DNA of 18,574 bases from UBA11855 sp964591705 (GTDB taxonomy: Archaea > Thermoproteota > Bathyarchaeia > Bathyarchaeales > Bathycorpusculaceae), in assembly GCA_964591705.1 (NCBI GenBank), contig CAZQCX010000033.1:1-18574 (forward strand). The letters are read 5' to 3'. Below are positions 1-6,929 of this stretch, piece by piece. How positions within the stretch are numbered: the first letter of the stretch is position 1; every line of letters begins with the position of its first letter. Position numbers and translations under genes: made by a program. The notes beneath the pieces were generated by a model. The model was not told where the DNA came from, did no database searches, and worked only from the letters and a program-made list of their open reading frames with translations.

Positions 1-65
1 TGACAACTGGACCCGAGATGTTTATAATTGGGAATGCACTGGATGTTGTGCAGGATGATGAATAA
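1..65 (+). CDS. C-terminal end of translation initiation factor aIF6 (partial)
   Basis: An open frame enters from the left edge (first full codon at position 3) and ends at TAA 63-65. It encodes about 20 residues including TTGPEMFIIGNALDVV. aIF6 binds the large ribosomal subunit and blocks premature subunit joining. The assignment rests on the short tail resembling the end of archaeal IF6 proteins and on position: in many archaea the aIF6 gene lies directly upstream of rpl18a/LX, pfdA and ftsY, the order seen here. The next gene starts 3 bases after this stop. Too little protein is visible for certainty. Confidence 0.55.
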   Translation, partial: TTGPEMFIIGNALDVVQDDE

Positions 66-67
66 GA

Positions 68-295
68 GTGAAAGTTTTCAGAGTAACAGGCAAAATCTGC
101 AAGCCCAAACTAACAACTTCCTTCGCCAAGGAAGTACTGGCGGAGAAGCCTGAGCATGCCGTTGAGAGAGTATATGCTGAAATCGGCAGCAAACATCGTG
201 TGAAAAGGGTTTTCATGAAGATAAATAGTATAGAAGAAATCTCTCCTGAACAGATCGAAAACCCCATTTTGAAGAGAATTGTTGCTGGTGAATAG
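68..295 (+). CDS. rpl18a: Large subunit ribosomal protein L18Ae/LX
   Basis: A 75-residue basic protein with a GTG start, the usual size for archaeal LX. It opens MKVFRVTGKI and continues with a segment (KEVLAEKPEHAVERVYAEIGSK) typical of the family: a beta strand, then a helix and the E-IGS-H motif near residues 38-44. L18a/LX sits on the archaeal 50S subunit. The start lies 3 bases after the preceding stop, and the prefoldin gene starts 2 bases after this one ends, so the genes are almost certainly co-transcribed and translationally coupled. No oddity is seen. Confidence 0.9.
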   Translation: MKVFRVTGKICKPKLTTSFAKEVLAEKPEHAVERVYAEIGSKHRVKRVFMKINSIEEISPEQIENPILKRIVAGE

Positions 296-297
296 CC

Positions 298-753
298 TTG
301 GCGAGCAGGAGAACCAAGGAAGAAGAAGAACTCCGCAAGCTGAGCGTTGAGATGCGTTATCTAGAGCAGACAGCGGAAACGCTTCAGCAGAGAATCAGCA
401 TAGTCAACGCCGCAATCACCGACTTGACATATGCAAATGCAACCCTCGAGGGTATAGGGCAAGAGAGAGAAAATGCAGAACTCTTGGTTCCAGTTGGCGG
501 CAACTCCTACATCAAGGCTAAACTATCGAGCTCCGACGAAGTGATCATCGGACTGGGCGCGGGAGTTTCGGTTGAAAAACCCTTGAATGAAGCCAAGTCC
601 ATACTCAAAGAACGGTTGGATGAGCTTCAAAAATCCTCAGCAGCAGCACAACAACAGTTTTCTCAAGTTGCCGACAGAATAAACGCTGGAAGAAACAGAC
701 TTGAAACCCTGCTAGGCACCATGAGAGAGGGGAAAACTCCAGCTAATGTTTGA
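298..753 (+). CDS. pfdA: Prefoldin subunit alpha
   Basis: A 151-residue protein with the prefoldin alpha layout. There is an N-terminal coiled coil (about residues 5-50, rich in E, R, L and Q), a central beta-hairpin segment (about 60-95, containing LLVPVGGNSYIKAKL and the glycine-rich VIIGLGAGVSVEK) and a C-terminal coiled coil (about 96-143). Prefoldin is a cytosolic alpha2-beta4 jellyfish-shaped holdase that passes unfolded proteins to the thermosome. The start is TTG at 298, 2 bases after the rpl18a stop, with a GGTG ribosome-binding element inside the end of rpl18a (287-290). Its stop overlaps the ATG of ftsY by 8 bases. The order LX, prefoldin, ftsY is conserved in many archaea. Confidence 0.93.
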   Translation: MASRRTKEEEELRKLSVEMRYLEQTAETLQQRISIVNAAITDLTYANATLEGIGQERENAELLVPVGGNSYIKAKLSSSDEVIIGLGAGVSVEKPLNEAKSILKERLDELQKSSAAAQQQFSQVADRINAGRNRLETLLGTMREGKTPANV

Positions 754-1651
754 CAGACTGAAGAAAGGATTCAAAGGACTCGTAAACAAGGTAACCACCG
801 TCGAGCTCAAACCTGAAAATCTACGTCTCATTCTTGCTGATTTCAAAATGAGTCTGATCGAGAATGATGTTGCGTTTCCAGTTGCTGACCGCGTCTGTGA
901 CGAACTCGAAAAGCGTTTGACTGGCGAGCAAGTGAAAAGATTGGAAGACCGCAAAGGAATGGTCGAAGATAATCTTAGAAAAGTCTTGCTGGAAGTCATG
1001 GTTACAAAACACAATGTGGACCTCCCAAAATTGGCGACAGACAAGCGACAGAAAAAAACCCCCCTTATCCTTCTTTTCGTGGGCATAAACGGAACAGGAA
1101 AAACAACAACAATCGCCAAGGTGGCCCAGTTCTTCAAGGACAAGAAGTTTTCTGTTCTGCTTGCGGCCAGTGACACTTACCGCGCAGGTTCAATAGAACA
1201 ACTCGAAGAACATGCAAAGCGGCTGAGCCTACGTGTCATCAAAGGTGTATACGGTGGAGACGCAGCATCCGTAGCCTATGACGCTGTAAGTCATGCAAAA
1301 GCCCAAGGAATAAATGTGGTTCTAATCGATACGGCAGGTCGCATGCAGACAAACCAAAATCTAATGGCTGAACTGCAAAAAATTAAACGCGTCATATGTC
1401 CAGACATGACAATCTTCACAGTGGATTCGCTTATCGGAAATGACGCCGTCACTCAAGCAGAGGAATTCGACAAAAGTGTTGGCATAGATGCTACGATACT
1501 GACGAAAGTCGACGCGGATGCCAAGGGAGGCTCAGCACTAAGCGTTACTTATGTGACGCAGAAACCCATACTATTCATAGGCGTCGGTCAGACATACAAA
1601 GATCTGGAACTTTTCAATCCAGACAGATTCGTGAACATGATACTTCAATAA
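746..1651 (+). CDS. ftsY: Signal recognition particle receptor FtsY (SRP GTPase)
   Basis: A 301-residue SRP-receptor GTPase that docks SRP-ribosome complexes at the membrane for insertion through SecYE. A short N domain (about 1-100) precedes the G domain. GINGTGKT (113-120) is the P-loop, DTYRAGS (143-149) is the SRP-GTPase insertion motif, DTAGRM (195-200) is G3 and TKVD (253-256) is G4. GVGQTYKDLELF (279-290) is the family's closing motif. The FtsY form GQTYKDL, rather than an M domain with methionines, separates it from Ffh/SRP54. It lacks a long acidic A domain, which is normal for short archaeal versions. The ATG overlaps the pfdA stop by 8 bases. It is convergent with the next gene. 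Confidence 0.95.
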   Translation: MFDRLKKGFKGLVNKVTTVELKPENLRLILADFKMSLIENDVAFPVADRVCDELEKRLTGEQVKRLEDRKGMVEDNLRKVLLEVMVTKHNVDLPKLATDKRQKKTPLILLFVGINGTGKTTTIAKVAQFFKDKKFSVLLAASDTYRAGSIEQLEEHAKRLSLRVIKGVYGGDAASVAYDAVSHAKAQGINVVLIDTAGRMQTNQNLMAELQKIKRVICPDMTIFTVDSLIGNDAVTQAEEFDKSVGIDATILTKVDADAKGGSALSVTYVTQKPILFIGVGQTYKDLELFNPDRFVNMILQ

Positions 1652-1687
1652 ACAGCAACACGCTGCCGAGGCGACCGCTCCCCTAAA

Positions 1688-2596
1688 TTACTTTACGAGT
1701 TGGAGAAGTATCGCTTTCGCTGAATATAGCCGGTTTTCTGCTTGCTCATACATAACCGATTTCGGGTTCTCAATTGCATCTTCGCTTATCTCAAAACCTC
1801 GGTGAATCGGCATGTCATGCATGACTAAGGCGCTGCTTTCCTTGAGCAAAGTGGCATTAATTTGATAAGGCATCATCAGTCTGAGTCGTTTTTCCTTCTC
1901 CTCAGTGTACTTTGGATCGGTAAAAAACTCCATATCTATCCACGTGTCAGTGTAAACAAAATCTGCATCTTTGATCGCTTTCTTCAAATCCAGTGTCTTC
2001 TTCCACAACCCCGTCTTCTCAGCATTCTTCATCAACTCGTCATCCCGTGCTGCTTCATTGAACACTGGCGTGACCGTTGTCAACTCGACTCCTGTCTTGG
2101 TGCAACCTTCAATGAGTGAATTACAGACGTTATTGTGAACGCCGACATACACCAGTCTTGCCCCTCTCAGTTTCCCCTTCTTCTCCTTGATCGTTATCAA
2201 GTCAGCCACTGCTTGGCTCGGATGATATATCTCATCACAACCGTTTATGACAGGAACTCTCGAAGAACATGTCATTTTTTGAAGGTCAGCGTTCTTCAAC
2301 AGGCGTGCCATGATGCAATCGACATTCCGCGACAGGTACTGTGTTTCATCTCTTATATCCGCTAATGTGAAGTTCGTCGTTCTCCAGTCAATAAACAGAG
2401 CATGACCGCCAAGCTGAGTCATAGCAACCTCAAAAGCCACGCGAGTCCGAGTGCTCGTTTTTTGGAAGATCAAGGCAGTTGACTTGTCTTCCAGCTCGTG
2501 AGAGAATTTATCAGGACTATGTTTAGTCTCGATTCCTTTATCCACTAAAGATTCTATGTCTCGACCCGACAAACCTTTGAAACTGATCAAATGCAA
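1688..2596 (-). CDS. argF: Ornithine carbamoyltransferase-like protein (diverged substrate site)
   Basis: An aspartate/ornithine carbamoyltransferase-family protein of 302 residues from TTG 2596; an upstream GTG at 2620 would add 8. I prefer 2596 because it gives the usual MHLIS opening and has GGAAGG 9 bases upstream. Carbamoyl-phosphate motifs are present: STRTR (48-52) and HPSQ (125-128, usually HPCQ). The second domain has YVGVHNNV (150-157), where OTCases usually read VGDGNNV. The ornithine-recognition elements are altered: DTWIDM (217-222) stands where D-W-SMG is expected, and MHDMPIHRG (259-267) where HCLPxxRG carries the substrate-binding cysteine. OTCase makes citrulline from ornithine and carbamoyl phosphate in arginine synthesis. 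The fold is clear but the substrate is uncertain. No other arginine gene is nearby. It is divergent from dtdA. Confidence 0.8.
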   Translation of the reverse strand: MHLISFKGLSGRDIESLVDKGIETKHSPDKFSHELEDKSTALIFQKTSTRTRVAFEVAMTQLGGHALFIDWRTTNFTLADIRDETQYLSRNVDCIMARLLKNADLQKMTCSSRVPVINGCDEIYHPSQAVADLITIKEKKGKLRGARLVYVGVHNNVCNSLIEGCTKTGVELTTVTPVFNEAARDDELMKNAEKTGLWKKTLDLKKAIKDADFVYTDTWIDMEFFTDPKYTEEKEKRLRLMMPYQINATLLKESSALVMHDMPIHRGFEISEDAIENPKSVMYEQAENRLYSAKAILLQLVK

Positions 2597-2694
2597 CCTC
2601 TGTCGCCTTCCAACAAACACCCAACCATTCTCGTGAATTTAAGACTTTATGGAAATCTTTTTCCATGCGGCACCACAACTTTCTTTCGACAAAC

Positions 2695-3519
2695 ATGATA
2701 CTCGTTGCTTTCTCAGCCAAAGACATCGCGGGAACAAGCATAGCAAAGAGAGCCATAGTGAAATATGATTTCAAGAAATCCACGGAGCAATTCCAGGAAA
2801 ATCGCATATTCACGGCTAAAATCAAAGAAAGACCGGTCAAGCTAGTCACCCTTAAAGAAGAGACCGTCTTCGCCCAGAATCTGTTGGAGCAATTCTCAAA
2901 TTTGGACCTAGTTGTCTTCCTTTCGAGACACAGCAGCCTAAGCGGCAAACCAACCTTATCAGTTCACACTCCAGGAAACTTCAATGCCGCAGAGCTTGGT
3001 GGGCTTCCTAAGACATTGTCAATCTGCCCTGCAGAAGCAATGTGCATCGCACTGAGAACACTGAGTCGTCTATGTGAAGAACTGCAACTGGATTACGAAG
3101 TGTCATACGAGTGCACCCACCACGGGCCTTCGCTTAATGTGCCAACTATGTTCGTGGAGCTCGGCAGTTCGCCAGCCCAATGGGGTGACAACAAAGCTTC
3201 TGAAGCCGTTGCTGAAGCAGCAATGGAAGCTCTGAGTAGCTATGAGGTCTCGGACAAAAATGCAGTTCTCGGAATAGGTGGTCCTCACTACAACCAACGG
3301 TTCACCGCAATGGCGCTCGAAGGCAAAGCAAGGTTCGGGCACATGATTCCAAAGTATGCAATTCATTCAATTACCCCGATGGTTCTCAGGCAGTCCGTGG
3401 AAAAAACAGTTGAGAAAACTGATCAGGCAATAATTGACTGGAAAGGGATCAAGGGAATAGACAAAGCAAGCATCATTAGATTTCTAGAAGAAATTGGCAT
3501 TCCGTACGCAAAGATCTGA
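2695..3519 (+). CDS. dtdA: D-aminoacyl-tRNA deacylase, archaeal DtdA/GEK1 type
   Basis: A 274-residue protein, the normal size for archaeal DtdA, which hydrolyses D-aminoacyl-tRNAs and so keeps D-residues out of protein synthesis. Family motifs in order: an N-terminal SAKD-AGTSIA strand-loop (7-17), FLSRHSS (75-81), VHTPGNF (90-96), the metal-ligand region YECTHHGPS (138-146), FVELGSSPAQW (153-163), GIGGPHY (193-199) and FGHMIPKYA (214-222). I chose ATG 2695; the frame is open back to an ATG at 2665, but the extra 10 residues do not resemble the family N-terminus. It is a single gene between ftsY/argF and the secE cluster, with a divergent partner to its left. The identification is strong. 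Confidence 0.93.
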   Translation: MILVAFSAKDIAGTSIAKRAIVKYDFKKSTEQFQENRIFTAKIKERPVKLVTLKEETVFAQNLLEQFSNLDLVVFLSRHSSLSGKPTLSVHTPGNFNAAELGGLPKTLSICPAEAMCIALRTLSRLCEELQLDYEVSYECTHHGPSLNVPTMFVELGSSPAQWGDNKASEAVAEAAMEALSSYEVSDKNAVLGIGGPHYNQRFTAMALEGKARFGHMIPKYAIHSITPMVLRQSVEKTVEKTDQAIIDWKGIKGIDKASIIRFLEEIGIPYAKI

Positions 3520-3621
3520 AGCAATGACTAACAACATCAGCACATTGGCTTATTGCTTTGGCATGAACCTGCTCAACAGCACCCAGCAATATTCAATATT
3601 CCTGCGTTTACGGAATACATC

Positions 3622-3902
3622 TTAACCAAGTTTTCCCGTCGGAGTCTTATTCTTGCCCCTTTTCTTTATCACGAACACAATTGCTCCTACTGCCATGATG
3701 CTACAACAACTACAATTAGGTAAGGTAAAACTGATCTCTTTCCGATGGCAAGGGAGATGACATTTTGCCGGATCCTGTGAAGGAGGAGGGAAGAAAACAA
3801 AAGGTTAAGCCGGTGCGAAAGCACTGATGGTGTTGCTGGGAACAGTTTTGCCGCACGAGAAGGTTTGAACGAGCGCTCTGGAGAGGTGTTTCTAGCCTGC
3901 AA
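3622..3902 (-). pseudogene. Possible decayed membrane-anchored protein, C-terminal remnant
   Basis: The 419-base gap between dtdA and secE has no intact gene. On the minus strand a frame from about 3902 ends with a hydrophobic stretch, LPYLIVVVVAS, then a stop at 3687. Right there, in the next frame, MAVGAIVFVIKKRGKNK begins and ends at TAA 3622-3624. A single-base deletion near 3695 would explain both. Joined, they make one transmembrane helix followed by a basic tail, the typical C-terminal anchor of archaeal surface proteins. The sequence before about 3760 does not resemble a recognisable domain. This is an inference from two short pieces; chance hydrophobicity remains possible. Confidence 0.3.
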
Positions 3903-3916
3903 AAATTACAGCAACA

Positions 3917-3923
3917 TTTATTA
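3917..3923 (+). promoter_or_regulatory. TATA-like box upstream of secE
   Basis: TTTATTA lies in an AT-rich patch about 22 bases before the TTG start of secE. Archaeal transcription starts about 25 bases downstream of the TATA centre, near 3945. That would fall at the in-frame GTG 3945, so a leaderless transcript starting at residue 3 of the listed protein is possible. It is placed by eye only. Confidence 0.3.
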
Positions 3924-3938
3924 TTACTTAGTGAAATC

Positions 3939-4133
3939 TTGAGTGTGCGAGCAAAAATGGGCGTAAGATCATGGCTATCTCAAGCGTCAAAAACGCTGAA
4001 ACTGGCAACAAAACCAGGAAAGGAAGAGCTGTGGCTCTCTATCAAGATCAGCTTCTTAGGCATTGGCGCTGTGGGACTGGTGGGTTTCTTGATTAAGCTC
4101 GTAGCCTCTGTCTTGAACCCCGGCGCGAGCTAG
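3939..4133 (+). CDS. secE: Preprotein translocase subunit SecE (Sec61 gamma)
   Basis: A 64-residue single-span protein, the usual size for archaeal SecE. An amphipathic N-terminal helix (about 8-30, with KLATKPGKEELWLSIK) lies along the membrane, followed by one transmembrane helix (about 36-58, ISFLGIGAVGLVGFLIKLV). SecE clamps SecY in the protein-conducting channel. The family signature P-x-E-E-W/F-x-S-I-K is present. The listed start is TTG 3939; GTG 3945 and ATG 3957 are in-frame alternatives and would still leave the functional part intact. spt5 starts 12 bases after the stop, the same pairing seen across archaea and matching bacterial secE-nusG. Confidence 0.92.
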   Translation: MSVRAKMGVRSWLSQASKTLKLATKPGKEELWLSIKISFLGIGAVGLVGFLIKLVASVLNPGAS

Positions 4134-4145
4134 AAGGCATCTGTC

Positions 4146-4637
4146 ATGGAGAAGAAAGAAGAGCCATTCCAAACCAAGATTTTCGCCATAAAAACCACGA
4201 CGGGGCAGGAACGCAATGTTGCTCGGTTATTGTCAACCAAGATTGGGACAACAAAGACACCAGTAAAAGCCATCCTTGTTCCCGACACCCTCAAGGGTTA
4301 CGTTTTCATAGAAGCGGCCGGTCCCCACATTGTGGAGCAAGCAATCGCAGGAGTTAGACACATACGTTCAAGGATTCCGGGCTTGGTAAACTTCTCCGAA
4401 ATCGAGCGTTACATAGTGAGGAAACCCGTGATCGAAGACTTGTATGAAGATGACGTAGTCGAAATCACAGGCGGTCCGTTCAAAGGCATGCGGGCAAAAA
4501 TAACTCGCGTTGACAAGCCAAAAGGCGAAGTAACGCTCGAACTGCTTGAAGCAACATTCACACTGCCAATCACTGTTCACTCTGATTATGTAAAAATAGT
4601 TGAAAAATCGAAAACAAGAAGTGAAAACAATGCCTGA
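4146..4637 (+). CDS. spt5: Transcription elongation factor Spt5 (NusG homologue)
   Basis: A 163-residue protein with an NGN domain (about 9-92: KIFAIKTTTGQERNVARLL, then VPDTLKGYVFIEA) and a KOW domain (about 100-150: DDVVEITGGPFKGMRAKI, V-L-LLEA). Together with Spt4, Spt5 binds the RNA polymerase clamp, promotes processivity and can bridge to the ribosome. The NGN segment GYVFIEAAG is where the Spt4-interaction and clamp-binding strand is expected. The ATG lies 12 bases after secE, and the last 8 bases overlap the start of rpl11, so this is one operon. Confidence 0.95.
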   Translation: MEKKEEPFQTKIFAIKTTTGQERNVARLLSTKIGTTKTPVKAILVPDTLKGYVFIEAAGPHIVEQAIAGVRHIRSRIPGLVNFSEIERYIVRKPVIEDLYEDDVVEITGGPFKGMRAKITRVDKPKGEVTLELLEATFTLPITVHSDYVKIVEKSKTRSENNA

Positions 4638-5112
4638 AACAAAAGTCGTAGAACTACTCATAAGTGGCGGTCAAGCAACAGCAGGACCGCCTCTAGGTCC
4701 AGCGCTCGGTCCATTAGGCATAAACATAATGCTCGTGGTCACCAAGATCAATGAATTAACTAAAGACTACGCTGGAATGAAAGTTCCTGTCAAAGTAGCT
4801 GTTGACGTCGAAAACAAACAGTTTGAAGTCTCTGTGGGCGTTCCCACAGCTGCAGCGCTTGTCGTGAGCGAGCTCAAGGTTGAGAAAGGCTCAGGAACAC
4901 CACATTCCGCAAAGGTCGGGAATCTCTCAATTGAACAAATCGTCCGCATCGCCAAAATCAAGCGAGCAGAGCTATTGGCTGCGGACTTGAAGAGTGCGAC
5001 AAAGGAGATCTTGGGAACGTGCATAAGTATGGGCGTAACTGTGGAAGGCAAAGACCCCAGACAAGTCCAAAAAGAAATTGATGAAGGCGAATACGCCAAA
5101 GCGTTTCGTTGA
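4630..5112 (+). CDS. rpl11: Large subunit ribosomal protein L11 (uL11)
   Basis: A 160-residue protein from ATG 4630, beginning MPETKVVELLISGGQATAGP. The frame is open further upstream, but those codons lie inside spt5 and are not L11-like. The N-terminal domain holds the proline/glycine-rich loop GPPLGPALGPLGINI (19-33) that contacts the GTPase-associated centre. The C-terminal rRNA-binding domain holds IEQIVRIAKIKR and ILGTCISMGVTVEGKDP. It forms the base of the stalk with P0. The start overlaps the spt5 stop by 8 bases. A separate promoter follows the gene, before rpl1. Confidence 0.96.
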   Translation: MPETKVVELLISGGQATAGPPLGPALGPLGINIMLVVTKINELTKDYAGMKVPVKVAVDVENKQFEVSVGVPTAAALVVSELKVEKGSGTPHSAKVGNLSIEQIVRIAKIKRAELLAADLKSATKEILGTCISMGVTVEGKDPRQVQKEIDEGEYAKAFR

Positions 5113-5132
5113 AACATTCTGTAAGCGAATAT

Positions 5133-5139
5133 TTTTATA
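5133..5139 (+). promoter_or_regulatory. Internal promoter (TATA box) before rpl1
   Basis: TTTTATA lies in an AT-rich block (AATATTTTTATAATG) about 40 bases upstream of the rpl1 ATG and is the clearest TATA-like element in the ribosomal cluster. A start near 5160-5163 would give a leader of about 15 bases that still contains the GAGG ribosome-binding site at 5166-5169. It suggests rpl1-rpl10 can be transcribed independently of secE-spt5-rpl11. Confidence 0.5.
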
Positions 5140-5176
5140 ATGGGTTTCCAAATCCTCATTGGCACGAGGCTGAAAA

Positions 5177-5827
5177 ATGCCCTTAGACAAGAAAACAATC
5201 ATTGATGCTCTGAAAGAAGCCAAGATCAAGTCTGGCGGGCGGAAATTCAACCAAACTGTGGACTTGATCTTGAACATTCAGGAAATCGACATGAAAGCCC
5301 CTGAGGGCAAGATACAGGAGATTGTGGAGTTGCCTCATGCCACAGGAAAACTGAACAGAATCTGTGTAATAGCTTCAGGCGAACTGGCACTAAAAGCCCG
5401 CAAAGCCAATGCAGACAACGTCATTGAACGTTCAGACTTGGATAACTTGGCTGGGAAGAAGAAGGACCTGAGAAAACTCGCAGAAGACTACGATGTTTTC
5501 ATTTCTGAAGCTCCTCTGATGGCGCTCGTTGGTAAAACTCTGGGTCCGGTTCTGGGTCCGCGAGGAAAGATGCCCGTTCCGGTTCCTCCGACGGTTGATA
5601 TCGCTTCACTGCTTGCAAAACACAGGAAGACAGTTCTTGTGCGGATGCGAAACCAACCTGTCATTCAAATTTCAGTTGGGTCAGAGAATATGAGTGAAGA
5701 AGCACTGTTCGACAACATTCAAGCCATACTCAAGGTGTTGGAAGTCAAACTCAAAAGAGGTCTGAAGAACGTTGGAGTGGCATTTATCAAGACTTCAATG
5801 GGTGAGCCAGTCAAGATCAAGCCGTAG
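5177..5827 (+). CDS. rpl1: Large subunit ribosomal protein L1 (uL1)
   Basis: A 216-residue protein, the normal length for archaeal L1, which forms the mobile L1 stalk on 23S rRNA near the E site. It shows the L1 hallmarks: the N-terminal SGGRKFNQTVDLILNIQEID segment, the middle-domain motif KTLGPVLGPRGKMPVPVPP (131-149) and the C-terminal segment NVGVAFIKTSMGEPVKI. The start is ATG 5177 with GAGG 7 bases upstream. A 64-base gap with its own TATA box separates it from rpl11; rpl10 follows after 12 bases. L1 autoregulates its mRNA in methanogens. I see no convincing L1-binding stem here. Confidence 0.96.
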   Translation: MPLDKKTIIDALKEAKIKSGGRKFNQTVDLILNIQEIDMKAPEGKIQEIVELPHATGKLNRICVIASGELALKARKANADNVIERSDLDNLAGKKKDLRKLAEDYDVFISEAPLMALVGKTLGPVLGPRGKMPVPVPPTVDIASLLAKHRKTVLVRMRNQPVIQISVGSENMSEEALFDNIQAILKVLEVKLKRGLKNVGVAFIKTSMGEPVKIKP

Positions 5828-5839
5828 GGAGAATTCACC

Positions 5840-6703
5840 GTGCCAAGTCAAATGGTTTTGGAACAGAAATCTGGCGAAGTAGGCAAAATCAAGGAACTTC
5901 TACAAGGTTATACTTCTATTGGCATTGCGAAACTGCAGAAAGTGCGGGCATCCCAGCTTCAAGAGCTTAAGAAGACCTTTGGCGAAAACGTTCACATGCG
6001 TGTTCTAAAGAATACATTGACGAAGATAGCGATAGAAGAGATGGGGAAAGAAGACTTCAAGAAGCTTGAACCGTACTTGGAGGGCTCCAACGTTTACCTC
6101 TTCTCAAATCTCAACCCATTCAAACTTGCTCTGCTCCTAAAAAAAGGCAAAGTGAAAACAACAGCCAAAACCGGGGATATCGCCTACATGGACATCGTTG
6201 TCCCTGCGGGCAACACAGGACAACCACCAGGTCCAGTAATCAGCCAGTTAAATGCAGTGGGCTTGCCAACAAGAATTGAATCCGGAAGCGTTTGGGTCAG
6301 CAAAGATACCTTGGTCGTGAGGAAGGGCGAAGCAGTTAATGAGCGTCTTGCGGGAGTCTTGTCAAAGCTTGGGATCAAAGCAGTAGAACTTGGGATTTCA
6401 ATGCATGCAGTACTTGATGAGGGCTTGATGATTATCGGCGAACAGCTAGAACTTGATGTCAAACAGACCGAGGAAAGTTTTTGTCAAGGTTTTGCAGAGG
6501 CATTTGCTTTATCGTTAAGCGCGGTCTTCGTAACGCGTGAAAACGTCACTGCAGTTCTTCAGTTAGCTCAGCAGAGAGCTTTTGCTTTGTGTTTAAACGC
6601 TGCGGTACCAACAAAAGAAACAATTGCTGATTTAGTCAGGAAGGCCAGTGCAGAAGCGACAAACCTGAACAGCGAGATTGAAAAAGTAATGCCTGCCACT
6701 TAA
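5840..6703 (+). CDS. rpl10: Large subunit ribosomal protein L10/P0 (uL10), short C-terminus
   Basis: A 287-residue P0 protein. The N-terminal rRNA-binding domain (about 10-105, with SIGIAKLQKVRASQLQELKK) is followed by the archaeal/eukaryal insertion domain (about 106-205, PAGNTGQPPGPV and RKGEAVN). The C-terminal spine helix region (about 210-287) carries two visible L12-binding-like repeats: VTRENVTAVLQLAQQRA and PTKETIADLVRKA. It ends at VMPAT with no acidic hinge and no GLFG/GFGLFD-like tail, which many archaeal P0 proteins have. The start is GTG 5840 with GGGAGA 8 bases upstream. rpl12, the usual next gene, is not in this window. Confidence 0.95.
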   Translation: MPSQMVLEQKSGEVGKIKELLQGYTSIGIAKLQKVRASQLQELKKTFGENVHMRVLKNTLTKIAIEEMGKEDFKKLEPYLEGSNVYLFSNLNPFKLALLLKKGKVKTTAKTGDIAYMDIVVPAGNTGQPPGPVISQLNAVGLPTRIESGSVWVSKDTLVVRKGEAVNERLAGVLSKLGIKAVELGISMHAVLDEGLMIIGEQLELDVKQTEESFCQGFAEAFALSLSAVFVTRENVTAVLQLAQQRAFALCLNAAVPTKETIADLVRKASAEATNLNSEIEKVMPAT

Positions 6704-6807
6704 GCCCTAGCTTGTTCTCGCGATTCCACTCTTTCGTTTTTGACCTTTGTAACTATCAACCTATTGCATTGTTGGCAACAAGTCGGTTTTCGCTTTTTTA
6801 GGTTCAT
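6700..6807 (-). CDS. Possible 35-residue Cys-motif microprotein (uncertain)
   Basis: A minus-strand frame from ATG 6807 to TAA 6700-6702 encodes 35 residues beginning MNLKKRKPTCCQQCNRLIV and ending in a charged tail. The C-C-x-x-C group looks like half of a zinc knuckle; no second Cys pair is present, so a complete zinc ribbon is not possible within this frame. Its ATG overlaps the stop of an upstream 41-residue frame as ATGA. It overlaps the end of rpl10 by 4 bases, convergently. I do not recognise a family. It could be chance or a remnant. Confidence 0.2.
   Translation of the reverse strand: MNLKKRKPTCCQQCNRLIVTKVKNERVESREQARA
6737..6799 (+). terminator. Candidate T-run termination zone after rpl10
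   Basis: A run of five T (6737-6741) and a run of six T (6794-6799) follow the rpl10 stop within 100 bases. Archaeal RNA polymerase terminates at such U-rich tracts without needing a hairpin. No following gene is close enough for read-through to be required. Confidence 0.35.
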
Positions 6808-6929
6808 ATCTCTTCCCTTTGCAATAGAACAACTGCTTCAGAATTCAGTTTGCCAACGTTTCGTTCATTGCTCTGAAAAAGTTTGAACTGAGGGACAACT
6901 TTGATTTTGCCATTTCTCGAAGTTTTCAT
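6804..6929 (-). CDS. Possible 41-residue small protein (uncertain)
   Basis: A minus-strand frame from ATG 6929 to TGA 6804-6806 encodes 41 residues beginning MKTSRNGKIKVVPQFKLFQS. A stop codon sits directly before the ATG. The ATGA overlap with the following 35-residue frame would couple their translation if both are real, or the two could be pieces of one gene broken by a frameshift. No clear TATA box is seen upstream, only an AGTGA element. The family is unknown. Confidence 0.18.
   Translation of the reverse strand: MKTSRNGKIKVVPQFKLFQSNERNVGKLNSEAVVLLQREEI

Noticed and set aside
712..1176. 154-residue minus-strand frame antisense to ftsY
   Set aside because: No domain, and it mirrors the well-supported SRP GTPase coding frame.
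5150..5260. L1 autoregulatory mRNA site at the start of rpl1
   Set aside because: Known in methanogens, but I could not find a stem matching the 23S L1-binding site; the only hairpin is four base pairs long.
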